This document shows positions 1 to 7,686 of a stretch of DNA of 64,000 nt, one piece after another. The stretch is from Bacteroidia bacterium (lineage in GTDB: Bacteria; Bacteroidota; Bacteroidia; B-17B0; Aurantibacillaceae). Every line of letters begins with the position of its first letter. Within the stretch, counting starts at the first letter, position 1. The stretch spans positions 186,001 to 250,000 of the forward strand of contig JALHRL010000002.1 of NCBI GenBank assembly GCA_022841465.1, in the 5' to 3' direction. The position numbers and the translations under genes are program-made. The notes under the pieces were generated by a model. That model saw nothing but the letters and a program-made list of their open reading frames with translations. It was not told the origin of the DNA and did not search any database.

Positions 1-185
1 AAGGAAAAGCATACGAATCAAAATATATTGAAACGTATTGCAGCAATTCTGTTTTAATTACCAGAAATCAAGATGCTCCAATACATTTTGACGGTGAACC
101 CGAATTGCAGGGCAAACAAGTTGAATTTAACTGTCACGCAGGGAAATTAAATGTAATAGTTGGGAAAAGTAAGGCCTTTATTTAA
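1..185 (+). CDS. C-terminal end of a diacylglycerol/sphingosine-kinase-like lipid kinase (partial)
   Basis: An open frame runs from the window edge (first whole codon at base 3) to a TAA at 183-185, giving 60 residues. The segment IHFDGEPELQGKQVEF followed by LNVIV matches the C-terminal strand region of the DgkB/YegS/LCB5 lipid kinase family, where a D-G-E-P turn near the end is typical (family knowledge). The catalytic domain is outside the window, so substrate cannot be judged. It converges on the PstS-like gene with only 7 bases between. Family call is an inference from a short tail. Confidence 0.55.
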   Translation, partial: GKAYESKYIETYCSNSVLITRNQDAPIHFDGEPELQGKQVEFNCHAGKLNVIVGKSKAFI

Positions 186-192
186 TATTTAG

Positions 193-1083
193 TTATTTGT
201 AACCGTAAACTTTATTTATTTCTTTTTGGTTATCGGCTATTGGGAAAAAACCGAATTTTCGCAAAGTTTCTTTTGAGTTTCCACTAAGTTCGTATAATAA
301 AAACTTTTTTACATTATCTCTTAAAGGTAATTTATAGTGCTGATACATTGGGCGAGATAAAGGATAATTGGCATTTATTACATCATTAATTTCGAATGGA
401 GAATAAGCAATGTGTTTATTGCTTATTGAAAGAGGCATGGCCCAAACTTTATCGGATGGTTTATCTTGCTCATCCATTAAAAAACCTAATCCTACAAAAC
501 CAATTCCGCAGGTATCTTCAGTAACTTTGCTTAAAATTTCTTTGGTTGAATTAAAAATTGTAATGTCGGAAGCAAACTCAGTTTTTAAAACTTTCTCTTT
601 AAAAAACTTACACATTCCGGAATTTGCTTCGCGTGAATATCTTACTATTCTTCTATTTTCTCCGCGCACTTCTCCCCAATTATTTATTTTGCCTGAAAAA
701 ATTAATTTTAATTCATCCATAGTTAGGCTTTGCACCCCTACTCGTGGATGCGTAATAATTACTAAAGCATCAATGGCATAATTAACAGATAATATTTCAA
801 TATTGTTTTTCTTAAACTTCTCTATCTCTGCCTCCGTTAAAGGTCTTGAAGTAGCAGCCATATCAACTTTTCCATTCATTAAAGCTTTTATTGCTTCATT
901 TTCATCTACTTCCTCTGCTTCAATTTTTAATTGGCTATTTGGTGCATTTGCTTCAGCAACTTTTTTCACAACTTCGCATTCGGTTTTAGAGCCTTTCATT
1001 TTTAGTGGAGAGTCGGAATCACTTCCGCCTGAACAAGCGGTTAAAAGAGCTACAACAAAGGTGTTTATAATAAGGTTTTTCAT
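193..1083 (-). CDS. PstS-like phosphate-type substrate-binding lipoprotein
   Basis: 296 residues from the ATG at 1083. I prefer this start over upstream ones (1104, 1092) because it gives a compact lipoprotein signal, MKNLIINTFVVALLTAC, with the lipid-attachment Cys at residue 17. The body has the order of a periplasmic phosphate-binding (PBP-like) domain: a DMAATSRPLTEAE segment, VIITHP, then LTMDELKLIFSGKINNWGEV, and SREANSGMCKFF at the place where PstS proteins have the S-G-T ligand loop. In many Bacteroidota such proteins stand alone, without pstCAB, as here. Ligand is inferred to be phosphate or a similar oxyanion; the usual SGT loop is altered to NSG, so affinity may differ. Confidence 0.75.
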   Translation of the reverse strand: MKNLIINTFVVALLTACSGGSDSDSPLKMKGSKTECEVVKKVAEANAPNSQLKIEAEEVDENEAIKALMNGKVDMAATSRPLTEAEIEKFKKNNIEILSVNYAIDALVIITHPRVGVQSLTMDELKLIFSGKINNWGEVRGENRRIVRYSREANSGMCKFFKEKVLKTEFASDITIFNSTKEILSKVTEDTCGIGFVGLGFLMDEQDKPSDKVWAMPLSISNKHIAYSPFEINDVINANYPLSRPMYQHYKLPLRDNVKKFLLYELSGNSKETLRKFGFFPIADNQKEINKVYGYK

Positions 1084-1189
1084 AACGGACATGAATGTAT
1101 ACAAATATTTTTAATTTATTTGAGATTTCCCAATTTAATAGAAACAATCCTTAAAACTTAGATAAAACCTGCCTTATTAAAGACAAATT

Positions 1190-1948
1190 CTAAAGCTCTT
1201 CCATGTAGTTTATAAACTTTCGCATTGCTTCTTTTTTTGGTTCATCAAGCGGGTAACTTATTCTGTTTTTTAAATAATTTGATAGGTTGTAATTTTTAAC
1301 TATTTCATCGGGTATAATTTCTGCTAAAGCTTCATCAATATTATCTATGCCTTGTTTTAAAACGCTATTAAATTCACTTAAAAAAAGTTCGTTTATTTTT
1401 TTATTACTAACCCAGGCCGCAAATACAAAGGGTAAATGGGTAAATTTATACCACTCTTCTGCTAAATCGTATTGGTATTTATAGCTGCCATTTAATTCAA
1501 ATGTTCTATCGCCAATAACAACAGAAGCCTTTGTTCCTTTTGTTTCTTTTTCAAATCCCGGAAAAGCATTTACAAAATGGGGATTAATTTTCCAGAAAAA
1601 TTTGCACAATACCTTTGTAAGATTTATAGATGAAAGCGATTGATAATCTAAAACAATGGTTTCCATTTCATTTAGCGGAACATCGCTATACAGCATCACG
1701 CTATCTACCTTTTTAAATGCGCCAATACAATAATTGCTAACTACCTCAAAAGTAGGAAACTCGGCAAGCAAAGCAACCGGAACCAAAGCAATATCCACCT
1801 GATTAAACTTTAATTTTTGTGCACAAATACTGGGAATGTCTTCCTGAAGATCTATTTTATTAAGCACCTCGCTTTTTTTAAGTGCCCATCTAAAAGGCAA
1901 AGTGTTGGTATAACTAACTATGGATATTTTTACTTTTTTATTGTTCAA
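1190..1948 (-). CDS. mqnA: Chorismate dehydratase MqnA (futalosine menaquinone pathway)
   Basis: 252 residues. MqnA removes water from chorismate to give 3-[(1-carboxyvinyl)oxy]benzoate, the first step of the futalosine route to menaquinone. The start KVKISIVSYTNTLPFRWAL, followed by DIALVPVALLAEFP and later the basic FINYMEEL tail, fits the MqnA/MqnD family of periplasmic-binding-protein fold. The frame has no ATG until the middle of the gene; it begins at TTG (1948-1946), which I accept because the conserved first strand follows at once. Divergent from purM with 60 bases between. No other mqn gene lies in the window. Confidence 0.85.
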   Translation of the reverse strand: MNNKKVKISIVSYTNTLPFRWALKKSEVLNKIDLQEDIPSICAQKLKFNQVDIALVPVALLAEFPTFEVVSNYCIGAFKKVDSVMLYSDVPLNEMETIVLDYQSLSSINLTKVLCKFFWKINPHFVNAFPGFEKETKGTKASVVIGDRTFELNGSYKYQYDLAEEWYKFTHLPFVFAAWVSNKKINELFLSEFNSVLKQGIDNIDEALAEIIPDEIVKNYNLSNYLKNRISYPLDEPKKEAMRKFINYMEEL

Positions 1949-1990
1949 AACGCTTGCAAAAATAAGAAGAATGAATCAGTAAATAAACTT

Positions 1991-1998
1991 TAATTTTG
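1991..1998 (+). promoter_or_regulatory. Bacteroidota -7 box TAATTTTG for purM
   Basis: TAATTTTG matches the Bacteroidota -7 consensus TAnnTTTG and lies 10 bases before the purM ATG. No clear -33 TTTG is seen, so only the -7 element is supported. Confidence 0.4.
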
Positions 1999-2008
1999 AT
2001 TGATAATT

Positions 2009-3211
2009 ATGAGCGATAACAAATATAATTTACGTGGCGTTTCGGCATCTAAAGAAGATGTGCACGCTGCTATTGCAAAGCTGGATAAAGGATTATTTCC
2101 GAAAGCCTTTTGTAAAATTGTGCCTGATTTATTAAGTGGAAGCGAAGAGCATTGTTTGGTAATGCATGCCGATGGTGCCGGTACAAAATCGTCGTTGGCA
2201 TACATGTACTGGAAAGAAACCGGTGATTTAAGTGTTTGGAAAGGCATTGCACAAGATGCCGTAATAATGAATGTAGATGATTTAATTTGTGTTGGTGCAA
2301 CCGATACTATTTTACTTTCATCAACCATTGGGCGCAATAAAAATTTAGTAAGTGGTGATGTAATATCGGCAATTATAAACGGAACAGAAGAAGTTTTGCA
2401 AAACTTGCGCGATAATGGCATTTCTATTTCTTCTACAGGTGGTGAAACTGCTGATGTGGGCGATTTGGTTAGAACAATTATAGTTGACAGTACCGTTGTT
2501 TGCCGCATGGAAAGAAAAAATGTTATTTCTAACGATTCTATTTCTGCAGGAGATGTAATTGTTGGTTTGTGCAGTTATGGTAAAGCTAGCTACGAAAACG
2601 AATACAACGGCGGAATGGGAAGTAATGGTTTAACCAGCGCACGTCATGATGTTTTTGTAAAAACTTTGGCTAAAAAATTTCCCGAGAGTTATGATAATGC
2701 ATTGCCCGAAAGTGTGGTATATACAGGCGGTTTAAGCTTAACCGATAAAATTGAAGTTGCCTACAACAGTAACGGGAAATTGATAACAGAAAAAATGGAT
2801 GCTGCAAAATTGGTGTTATCACCTACCCGCTCCTATGCACCCATTATTAAAAAGGTAATTACCGAATTAAACGGAAAAATAAACGGTATTGTGCATTGCA
2901 GTGGTGGCGCGCAAACCAAAGTGTTGCATTTTATTAACGAGGGCTTGCATGTTATTAAAGATAACTTGTTTGATGTTCCGCCTTTGTTTAAAACCATAAT
3001 GGAGCAAAGTAAAACAGAACCCAAAGAAATGTATAAAGTGTTTAACATGGGCCACCGTATGGAAGTGTATGTAAAACCTGAACATGCTGAACAAATAATA
3101 AAAATTGCCCAAGCATTTCATGTAGATGCAAAAATTATTGGACGAGTTGAAAAAGGCGCAGGAAAAAAAGTGTTTATTAAAAGTGAATTGGGAGATTTTG
3201 AATACGAATAA
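2009..3211 (+). CDS. purM: Phosphoribosylformylglycinamidine cyclo-ligase PurM (AIR synthetase)
   Basis: 400 residues from the ATG at 2009; an in-frame TTG at 2000 lies on the -7 box and is not used. PurM closes the imidazole ring: FGAM + ATP gives AIR, step 5 of purine synthesis, in the cytosol. Seen: the MHADGAGTKSSLAY glycine-rich segment, DAVIMNVDDLICVGA, SSTGGETADVGDLVRT, and the C-terminal half with IVHCSGGAQTKVL and VFNMGHRMEVYV. The length and the DGAGTKS variant are those of the longer PurM form common in Bacteroidota rather than the 345-residue E. coli type. A strong terminator follows. purH is elsewhere in the window, so purine genes are scattered. Confidence 0.93.
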   Translation: MSDNKYNLRGVSASKEDVHAAIAKLDKGLFPKAFCKIVPDLLSGSEEHCLVMHADGAGTKSSLAYMYWKETGDLSVWKGIAQDAVIMNVDDLICVGATDTILLSSTIGRNKNLVSGDVISAIINGTEEVLQNLRDNGISISSTGGETADVGDLVRTIIVDSTVVCRMERKNVISNDSISAGDVIVGLCSYGKASYENEYNGGMGSNGLTSARHDVFVKTLAKKFPESYDNALPESVVYTGGLSLTDKIEVAYNSNGKLITEKMDAAKLVLSPTRSYAPIIKKVITELNGKINGIVHCSGGAQTKVLHFINEGLHVIKDNLFDVPPLFKTIMEQSKTEPKEMYKVFNMGHRMEVYVKPEHAEQIIKIAQAFHVDAKIIGRVEKGAGKKVFIKSELGDFEYE

Positions 3212-3228
3212 ACAAAAAGATATAAAAC

Positions 3229-3259
3229 AAAAAAGGCTACCAATTGGTAGCCTTTTTTT
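3229..3259. terminator. Bidirectional intrinsic terminator
   Basis: GGCTACC (3235-3241), AATT loop, GGTAGCC (3246-3252), flanked by six A and seven T. It lies between the convergent purM and the small lipoprotein gene and can serve both strands. Confidence 0.85.
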
Positions 3260-3274
3260 ATTAGATTAATTCAA

Positions 3275-3517
3275 TTAATCTAAAGTACAATCTTCACCAT
3301 AATAATATGGATTACCAGCAGGAACAGTTGTTTTTGCTTCCCAGCTAACACAATCCTCATCGATATCTTTTTTCTTCGCTTTTTTGTAAGTTGTTACATC
3401 AGTTGAAGAAACAAAACCCGGAGCGTCGCTTTTAGAAACACAAGTACAAGTTCTGTCTTTTTTACATGAAGCCATTGCTAAACCAGCAACCGCAGCAATT
3501 AATAATACTTTTTTCAT
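3275..3517 (-). CDS. Small Cys-rich lipoprotein, paralogue 1
   Basis: 80 residues. A lipoprotein signal ends at Cys18 (LAMASC), followed by KKDRTCTCVS. The mature part is about 60 residues with four further cysteines, arranged as CxC near the N-terminus and two single Cys near the end (DEDCVS, GEDCTLD), suggesting two disulfides. It is clearly homologous to the next gene upstream: KKDRTCxCVS, then a D-V-T/I-T-x-K-K turn, then DxCxS and a final Asp-Cys. Likely anchored in the periplasm or on the surface. Function unknown. It ends next to a strong terminator, so it is the last gene of its unit. Confidence 0.8.
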   Translation of the reverse strand: MKKVLLIAAVAGLAMASCKKDRTCTCVSKSDAPGFVSSTDVTTYKKAKKKDIDEDCVSWEAKTTVPAGNPYYYGEDCTLD

Positions 3518-3541
3518 TTTTATCTTAAGTTTAAATTTAAA

Positions 3542-3784
3542 TTATTTTAATTTACAATCTGAAGTATAAATATACCCCCCTGTAGGTGCTGTTTGTTGAG
3601 TTACAGTGCTCTCGCAAAGATCGTATGCTACACCTTTTTTAACCTTTTTAATAGTAATAACATCAGTTTGTGATGAGCTACCTGGAGCTGTGCTAGTTGA
3701 AACACACTCACAAGTTCTGTCTTTCTTACAAGAAGCAAATGCTAAACCTGCAAGAACAATCGATAAATAAGTAATTTTTTTCAT
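3542..3784 (-). CDS. Small Cys-rich lipoprotein, paralogue 2
   Basis: 80 residues, the same length as its downstream paralogue, 24 bases apart. Lipobox LAFASC with Cys19, then KKDRTCECVS. Four later cysteines occupy equivalent places (CxC, then YDLCES and TSDCKLK). The C-terminal half is less conserved between the two copies (APTGGYIYTSDC against VPAGNPYYYGEDC), as expected after an old tandem duplication. The two copies probably form one transcript. No function is known to me. Confidence 0.8.
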   Translation of the reverse strand: MKKITYLSIVLAGLAFASCKKDRTCECVSTSTAPGSSSQTDVITIKKVKKGVAYDLCESTVTQQTAPTGGYIYTSDCKLK

Positions 3785-3939
3785 AGTTTTAAAATTTTGA
3801 GTTAAATATACAGAATAATTTTGCCCTAGGAAGTTAATTTACCAAGAAGAAATTGCAAATTATGTAAGTATCTGAAAAGCAGCCTTTAAAAGAATTGTAA
3901 ATAAAGCAACGTGTGCTATTTAAATTGAGTTTAAATAAA

Positions 3940-4728
3940 CTAATTTCCTTTAAAGCCCGCTTTGCGTTTTTCTAAAAATGCGCTTACGCCCTCTTTAAAA
4001 TCGCCGGTGCCAAAGCTTTTACCAAACTCTTCAATTTCTACTTCAAAGCCGTTTAATTTGGTATTATATCCTGCATTAATAACCTTAATGGCGGTTTTAA
4101 TAGCGGTAGGGCTTTTTGTTTGAATTTTAGAAGTGATTTCAAAACACTTATTTAGTAATTCTTCTTGCGTAGTTACATAATTGGCCAAGCCCCATTTTAA
4201 TGCATCGGGTGCAGTAATCATATCTGCAGTTACAATCATTTCAAACGCTTTTCCTTTACCAACTAATTGCGCCAAACGTTGGGTTCCGCCATAACCGGGA
4301 ATTACTCCTAAGCTCACTTCAGGTAATCCCATTTTTGCATTATCACTCACTACTCTAATATGGCAAGCCATTGCTAATTCTAATCCACCGCCTAAAGCAA
4401 AACCATTTACGGCAGCAATTACGGGCTTACTATAGTTCTCAATAAAATTAAATATTTTAAAATGCCCAATAGAGCTTAATTGTTTTCCTTGTTCAACCGT
4501 AAAGTTTGCAAACTCTGCAATATCAGCCCCTGCAACAAAAGCTTTGTTTCCGCTTCCGGTAATTATTACTGCTTTTATATCTTGTTCGTTTTCTGCCTCC
4601 AATAAAGTTTCATGAAGGTCTTCTATGGTTTGTTTGTTTAATGCGTTTAATTTATCAGGGCGATTAATAGTAATTACTAATACGCCATTTTTAACTTCTG
4701 CTAATACTAATTCTGATGTCATTATCAT
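3940..4728 (-). CDS. Enoyl-CoA hydratase / crotonase family
   Basis: 262 residues from the ATG at 4728 (an ATG at 4722 is equally possible; the longer frame begins at TTG). Hydrates 2-trans-enoyl-CoA to 3-hydroxyacyl-CoA. Seen: NRPDKLNALN, the oxyanion-hole segment KAFVAGADIAEF, and GFALGGGLELAMACHIRV followed by GLPEVSLGVIPGYGGTQRL. Both catalytic glutamates (in GLELAMAC and PEVSLG) are present, so a true hydratase is expected rather than an isomerase or decarboxylase. Standing alone between hypotheticals, it could serve beta-oxidation or short-chain crotonyl-CoA metabolism; the sequence does not decide. Confidence 0.88.
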   Translation of the reverse strand: MIMTSELVLAEVKNGVLVITINRPDKLNALNKQTIEDLHETLLEAENEQDIKAVIITGSGNKAFVAGADIAEFANFTVEQGKQLSSIGHFKIFNFIENYSKPVIAAVNGFALGGGLELAMACHIRVVSDNAKMGLPEVSLGVIPGYGGTQRLAQLVGKGKAFEMIVTADMITAPDALKWGLANYVTTQEELLNKCFEITSKIQTKSPTAIKTAIKVINAGYNTKLNGFEVEIEEFGKSFGTGDFKEGVSAFLEKRKAGFKGN

Positions 4729-4751
4729 TTTCAATAAAAATTTAATTGAAG

Positions 4752-4759
4752 CAAATATA
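4752..4759 (-). promoter_or_regulatory. -7 box TATATTTG for the enoyl-CoA hydratase
   Basis: On the minus strand TATATTTG matches TAnnTTTG exactly and ends 23 bases before the ATG at 4728. No convincing -33 element. Confidence 0.4.
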
Positions 4760-4827
4760 CTTTTAAAACAATTTAATTAGGGAAAAGTTGTTAACCGGAA
4801 TGTGTATAAAGCTAATATGTTAATTAA

Positions 4828-5358
4828 CTATTTATCCTTGTAAATAACCACATTCAACATTCCTTTTGCAGGTGTTGAGTTATCGCTGAGTGAAATAACA
4901 AAAGGTTTACGCTGCCCTTCGTAACAGTTATAAACTACCTGCCCCTGGTCTTCAATTGGGTTAGGTAACTTAGAAGCGTAATAATCTTTTAAATCGCAAA
5001 ATAAATAAGAGCACAATTCTAAATCTTTGCAATAAATGTTTACAGAAATTTCTTCTAAACTGTCGTTATTTAAAGTATAATCAATTGAATATGTTGTAAT
5101 ACTATCGGCTTTATATTCAAAAAATAATCGGCTTTTTTCTTCCTCCAATGGGGTAGTTCCTTCTGCTTCTTTAATTTTTACAACACCGCAATTCAAATCC
5201 AAACCTCTAAACACACCGGCTTTGGTTCTAACAATTTCATCCATTAATGGGTGATACCCTTCAAAAACTCTTTCTTTCTGAACAACCGGCTCTTTCTTTT
5301 CTTCACAAGAAATAAAAAATATTACTAAAACCGGGAATATGAATAAAATTTTGCGCAT
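4828..5358 (-). CDS. Lipoprotein of unknown function
   Basis: 176 residues with a lipoprotein signal ending FFISC (Cys18) and an acidic linker EEKKEP. The mature protein has five more cysteines, notably CGVVK, IYCKDLELCSYLFC and YNCYEG, unusual for a cytosolic protein and suggesting disulfides outside the inner membrane. Mixed alpha/beta composition, no domain I recognise. It follows lysS at 29 bases but has its own -7 box, so it may be partly independent of lysS. Confidence 0.7.
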   Translation of the reverse strand: MRKILFIFPVLVIFFISCEEKKEPVVQKERVFEGYHPLMDEIVRTKAGVFRGLDLNCGVVKIKEAEGTTPLEEEKSRLFFEYKADSITTYSIDYTLNNDSLEEISVNIYCKDLELCSYLFCDLKDYYASKLPNPIEDQGQVVYNCYEGQRKPFVISLSDNSTPAKGMLNVVIYKDK

Positions 5359-5369
5359 TTAATGTAAAT

Positions 5370-5377
5370 CAAATGTA
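5370..5377 (-). promoter_or_regulatory. -7 box TACATTTG for the 4828-5358 lipoprotein
   Basis: Minus-strand TACATTTG matches TAnnTTTG and lies 11 bases upstream of the ATG, inside the 29-base gap to lysS. The -33 region would fall within the end of lysS. Confidence 0.35.
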
Positions 5378-5387
5378 CTAAATTTAT

Positions 5388-6923
5388 TTATTCGGCTGCG
5401 TTTGTTGCCATAGTTTTTTCAGGGCGCATTTGTGGGAAAAACAACACTTCCTGAATTGCAGCATTATTGGTTAGTAACATGGTTAACCTGTCTATTCCAA
5501 TACCAATACCGGCAGTAGGAGGCATTCCGTATTCTAAAGCGCGTAAAAAATCGTGGTCAATAAACATTGCTTCATCATCGCCTCGTTCCATTAATTTTAA
5601 TTGCTCTTCAAAACGTTCACGTTGATCTATGGGGTCGTTTAACTCACTGTACGCATTTGCAATTTCTTTACCGTTTATCATTAATTCAAAACGTTCTACT
5701 AAACCTTCTTTACTGCGGTGTTTTTTTGTAAGCGGACTCATTTCAACCGGATAATCGGTTATAAAAGTGGGTTGCACATAATTTGCTTCGCACTTTTCGC
5801 TAAAAATTTCATCAATTAATTTTCCTTTGCCCATGCTTGCCTCTGCATGAATCCCTAATTGCTTGCATACATCGCGCAATTGGTTTTCATCCATCCCTTC
5901 TATATTTATTCCGGTATGTTCTTTAATAGCATCGTACATGCTAATTTTTTTAAAAGGTGCTTTAAAATCAATTTCTTTATCGCCAACTTTAACTGCGGTA
6001 GTTCCATACAAATCAGTTGCCACTTTTTCTAACAACTTCTCTGTAAATTGCATCATCCAATTATAATCTTTATAAGCAACGTAAAACTCTAAAACAGTAA
6101 ACTCCGGGTTATGTGTTCTATCCATTCCTTCGTTTCTAAAATCTTTTGCAAATTCATAAACACCATCAAAACCACCCACAATTAAACGCTTTAAATACAA
6201 CTCATTTGCAATGCGCAAATACAAAGGCATGTTTAATGCGTTGTGATGCGTAATAAAAGGACGGGCAGTAGCGCCTCCCGGAATACTTTGCAAAATAGGA
6301 GTTTCTACCTCCATAAGACCGGCATTGTTTAATACCGAGCGTATGCTTTGTATAATTTGTGTGCGTTTTTTAAAGGTATCGCGCACATGCGGATTAATAA
6401 TTAAATCTACATAACGTTGGCGGTAACGAAATTCAGGGTCGTTTACTTCATCAAAACTATTTCCATCTTCATCCGTTTTTACAATGGGAAGTGGTTTTAA
6501 TGCCTTTGATAAAATTTTTAAAGAAGTTACATGTAAAGAAATTTCTCCGGTTTTAGTTGTAAAAACATACCCCTCAACACCAATAATATCTCCAATATCA
6601 ATTAATTTTTTCCAAACGGTATCGTAAAGCGTTTTATCGTCACCGGCACAAATATCATCCCTGCGAACGTAAATTTGCAAACGGCCGGTTGCATCTTGTA
6701 ACACGGCAAAACAAGCTTTACCCATATCGCGCACACTCATAACGCGACCAGCAAATGAAATATCTTTGTAATTTAATTTATCACGCTCGTAATTTTCTTT
6801 AATGTCTAAAGCATTGGCATTTACTTTAAACTCCTCTGCCGGAAAGGCATCAATGCCCAAAGCTTTTAATTCGTTTAATTTTTCTCTACGTTGTAATTCT
6901 TGTTCACTTAAATTAACTTGCAT
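5388..6923 (-). CDS. lysS: Lysyl-tRNA synthetase, class II
   Basis: 511 residues, the usual bacterial length. Charges tRNA-Lys with lysine. Seen: N-terminal OB-fold anticodon-binding region (about 60-150, with AGRVMSVRDMGKACFAVLQD), then the class II core: motif 1 region MEVETPILQSIPGGATARPF, motif 2 FRNEGMDRTHNPEFT, and motif 3 GIGIGIDRLTML near the C-terminus. All are intact. A -7 box precedes it, and the next gene is divergent, so it starts its own unit. Confidence 0.96.
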   Translation of the reverse strand: MQVNLSEQELQRREKLNELKALGIDAFPAEEFKVNANALDIKENYERDKLNYKDISFAGRVMSVRDMGKACFAVLQDATGRLQIYVRRDDICAGDDKTLYDTVWKKLIDIGDIIGVEGYVFTTKTGEISLHVTSLKILSKALKPLPIVKTDEDGNSFDEVNDPEFRYRQRYVDLIINPHVRDTFKKRTQIIQSIRSVLNNAGLMEVETPILQSIPGGATARPFITHHNALNMPLYLRIANELYLKRLIVGGFDGVYEFAKDFRNEGMDRTHNPEFTVLEFYVAYKDYNWMMQFTEKLLEKVATDLYGTTAVKVGDKEIDFKAPFKKISMYDAIKEHTGINIEGMDENQLRDVCKQLGIHAEASMGKGKLIDEIFSEKCEANYVQPTFITDYPVEMSPLTKKHRSKEGLVERFELMINGKEIANAYSELNDPIDQRERFEEQLKLMERGDDEAMFIDHDFLRALEYGMPPTAGIGIGIDRLTMLLTNNAAIQEVLFFPQMRPEKTMATNAAE

Positions 6924-6940
6924 AATAAAATTTTGATTTG

Positions 6941-6948
6941 CAAAAGTA
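6941..6948 (-). promoter_or_regulatory. -7 box TACTTTTG for lysS
   Basis: Minus-strand TACTTTTG fits TAnnTTTG and ends 17 bases before the lysS ATG. A TTG lies upstream but with too short spacing (13), so the -33 element is uncertain. Confidence 0.4.
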
Positions 6949-7118
6949 TTTATTTTGTAGGCAATGAATGAGTGTTTTGTAGAATTATTGATAAAATTAT
7001 GAAAGAACAGTTTTTAGCCCTTTTCCTCAAAATGTTTGATTTTTAAGAAATTAGGATTTTGTTTAACATTTCTATCTGTCTGATTTACTGTATTTAACAT
7101 TTTTTTGTTTAATGTTTT

Positions 7119-7149
7119 ATTGTTTTTATTAAACATTGTATTACATTTG
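7119..7149 (+). promoter_or_regulatory. Bacteroidota promoter for the sigma factor/photolyase unit
   Basis: TTG at 7120-7122 (in ATTG), 19 bases, then TACATTTG at 7142-7149, matching the TTTG-N19/20-TAnnTTTG promoter recognised by the main sigma factor of Bacteroidota. Transcription would begin about 7156 and the sigma factor ATG is at 7180. The region 6960-7130 is strongly T-rich with repeated TTTAACATT words (7072, 7093, 7130) that could bind a regulator. Confidence 0.65.
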
Positions 7150-7179
7150 TTTAAAGTTTTAACCTAAACCTTAAACAAA

Positions 7180-7686
7180 ATGACAGCGATAGAATTCAAC
7201 ACCCGCATACTAGCAGAGCGAAGCGCTTTAAAAGGCTTTGCCCTTAGCTTAACCCGTAATACCGAAGATGCCTTAGATTTAATTCAAGACACGTACGTAA
7301 AAGCCATTCGTTATCGCGAAAAATTTGAAGACACCACCAATTTAAAAGCCTGGTTGTTTACCATTATGAAAAACACTTTCATTAATGCGTATCGCCGCTC
7401 TGTAAAAACACGCGAGTTAATTAGTAAGGGAGATGATGTTGCATTAACCCGTGCTTTTAAACAAAATAGTTACGACCATAGTGAAAGCAGGATGAACGCT
7501 AAAGAAATTGTAAAATATGTGGAAGCACTTGACGACGATTATAAAATTCCGTTTACACGATACTATTGTGGTTATAAGTACGAAGAAATTGCGAAAGAAA
7601 TGCAATTGCCTTTAGGCACCGTAAAAAGCAGGATTTTTATTGCGCGTAAAATTTTAATGGAAAACTTAAAGCATTACCGCAATTAA
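7180..7686 (+). CDS. ECF-type RNA polymerase sigma factor
   Basis: 168 residues. Region 2 covers about residues 10-75 (DALDLIQDTYVKAIRYREKF, then LKAWLFTIMKNTFINAYRR, the usual -10 recognition helix with W-L-x-x-I-x-x-N). Region 4 covers about 110-160 (CGYKYEEIAKEMQLPLGTVKSRIFIARKIL, the helix-turn-helix for the -35). No anti-sigma gene lies next to it, so its control is not visible. The photolyase starts directly on its stop codon, so the pair is probably co-translated, and the sigma factor may direct light or oxidative stress genes (inference from context). Confidence 0.88.
   Translation: MTAIEFNTRILAERSALKGFALSLTRNTEDALDLIQDTYVKAIRYREKFEDTTNLKAWLFTIMKNTFINAYRRSVKTRELISKGDDVALTRAFKQNSYDHSESRMNAKEIVKYVEALDDDYKIPFTRYYCGYKYEEIAKEMQLPLGTVKSRIFIARKILMENLKHYRN

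Noticed and set aside
1990..2508. 172-codon open frame on the minus strand within purM
   Set aside because: Opposite to a full-length, motif-complete purM; the protein is Ser/Thr-rich shadow sequence.
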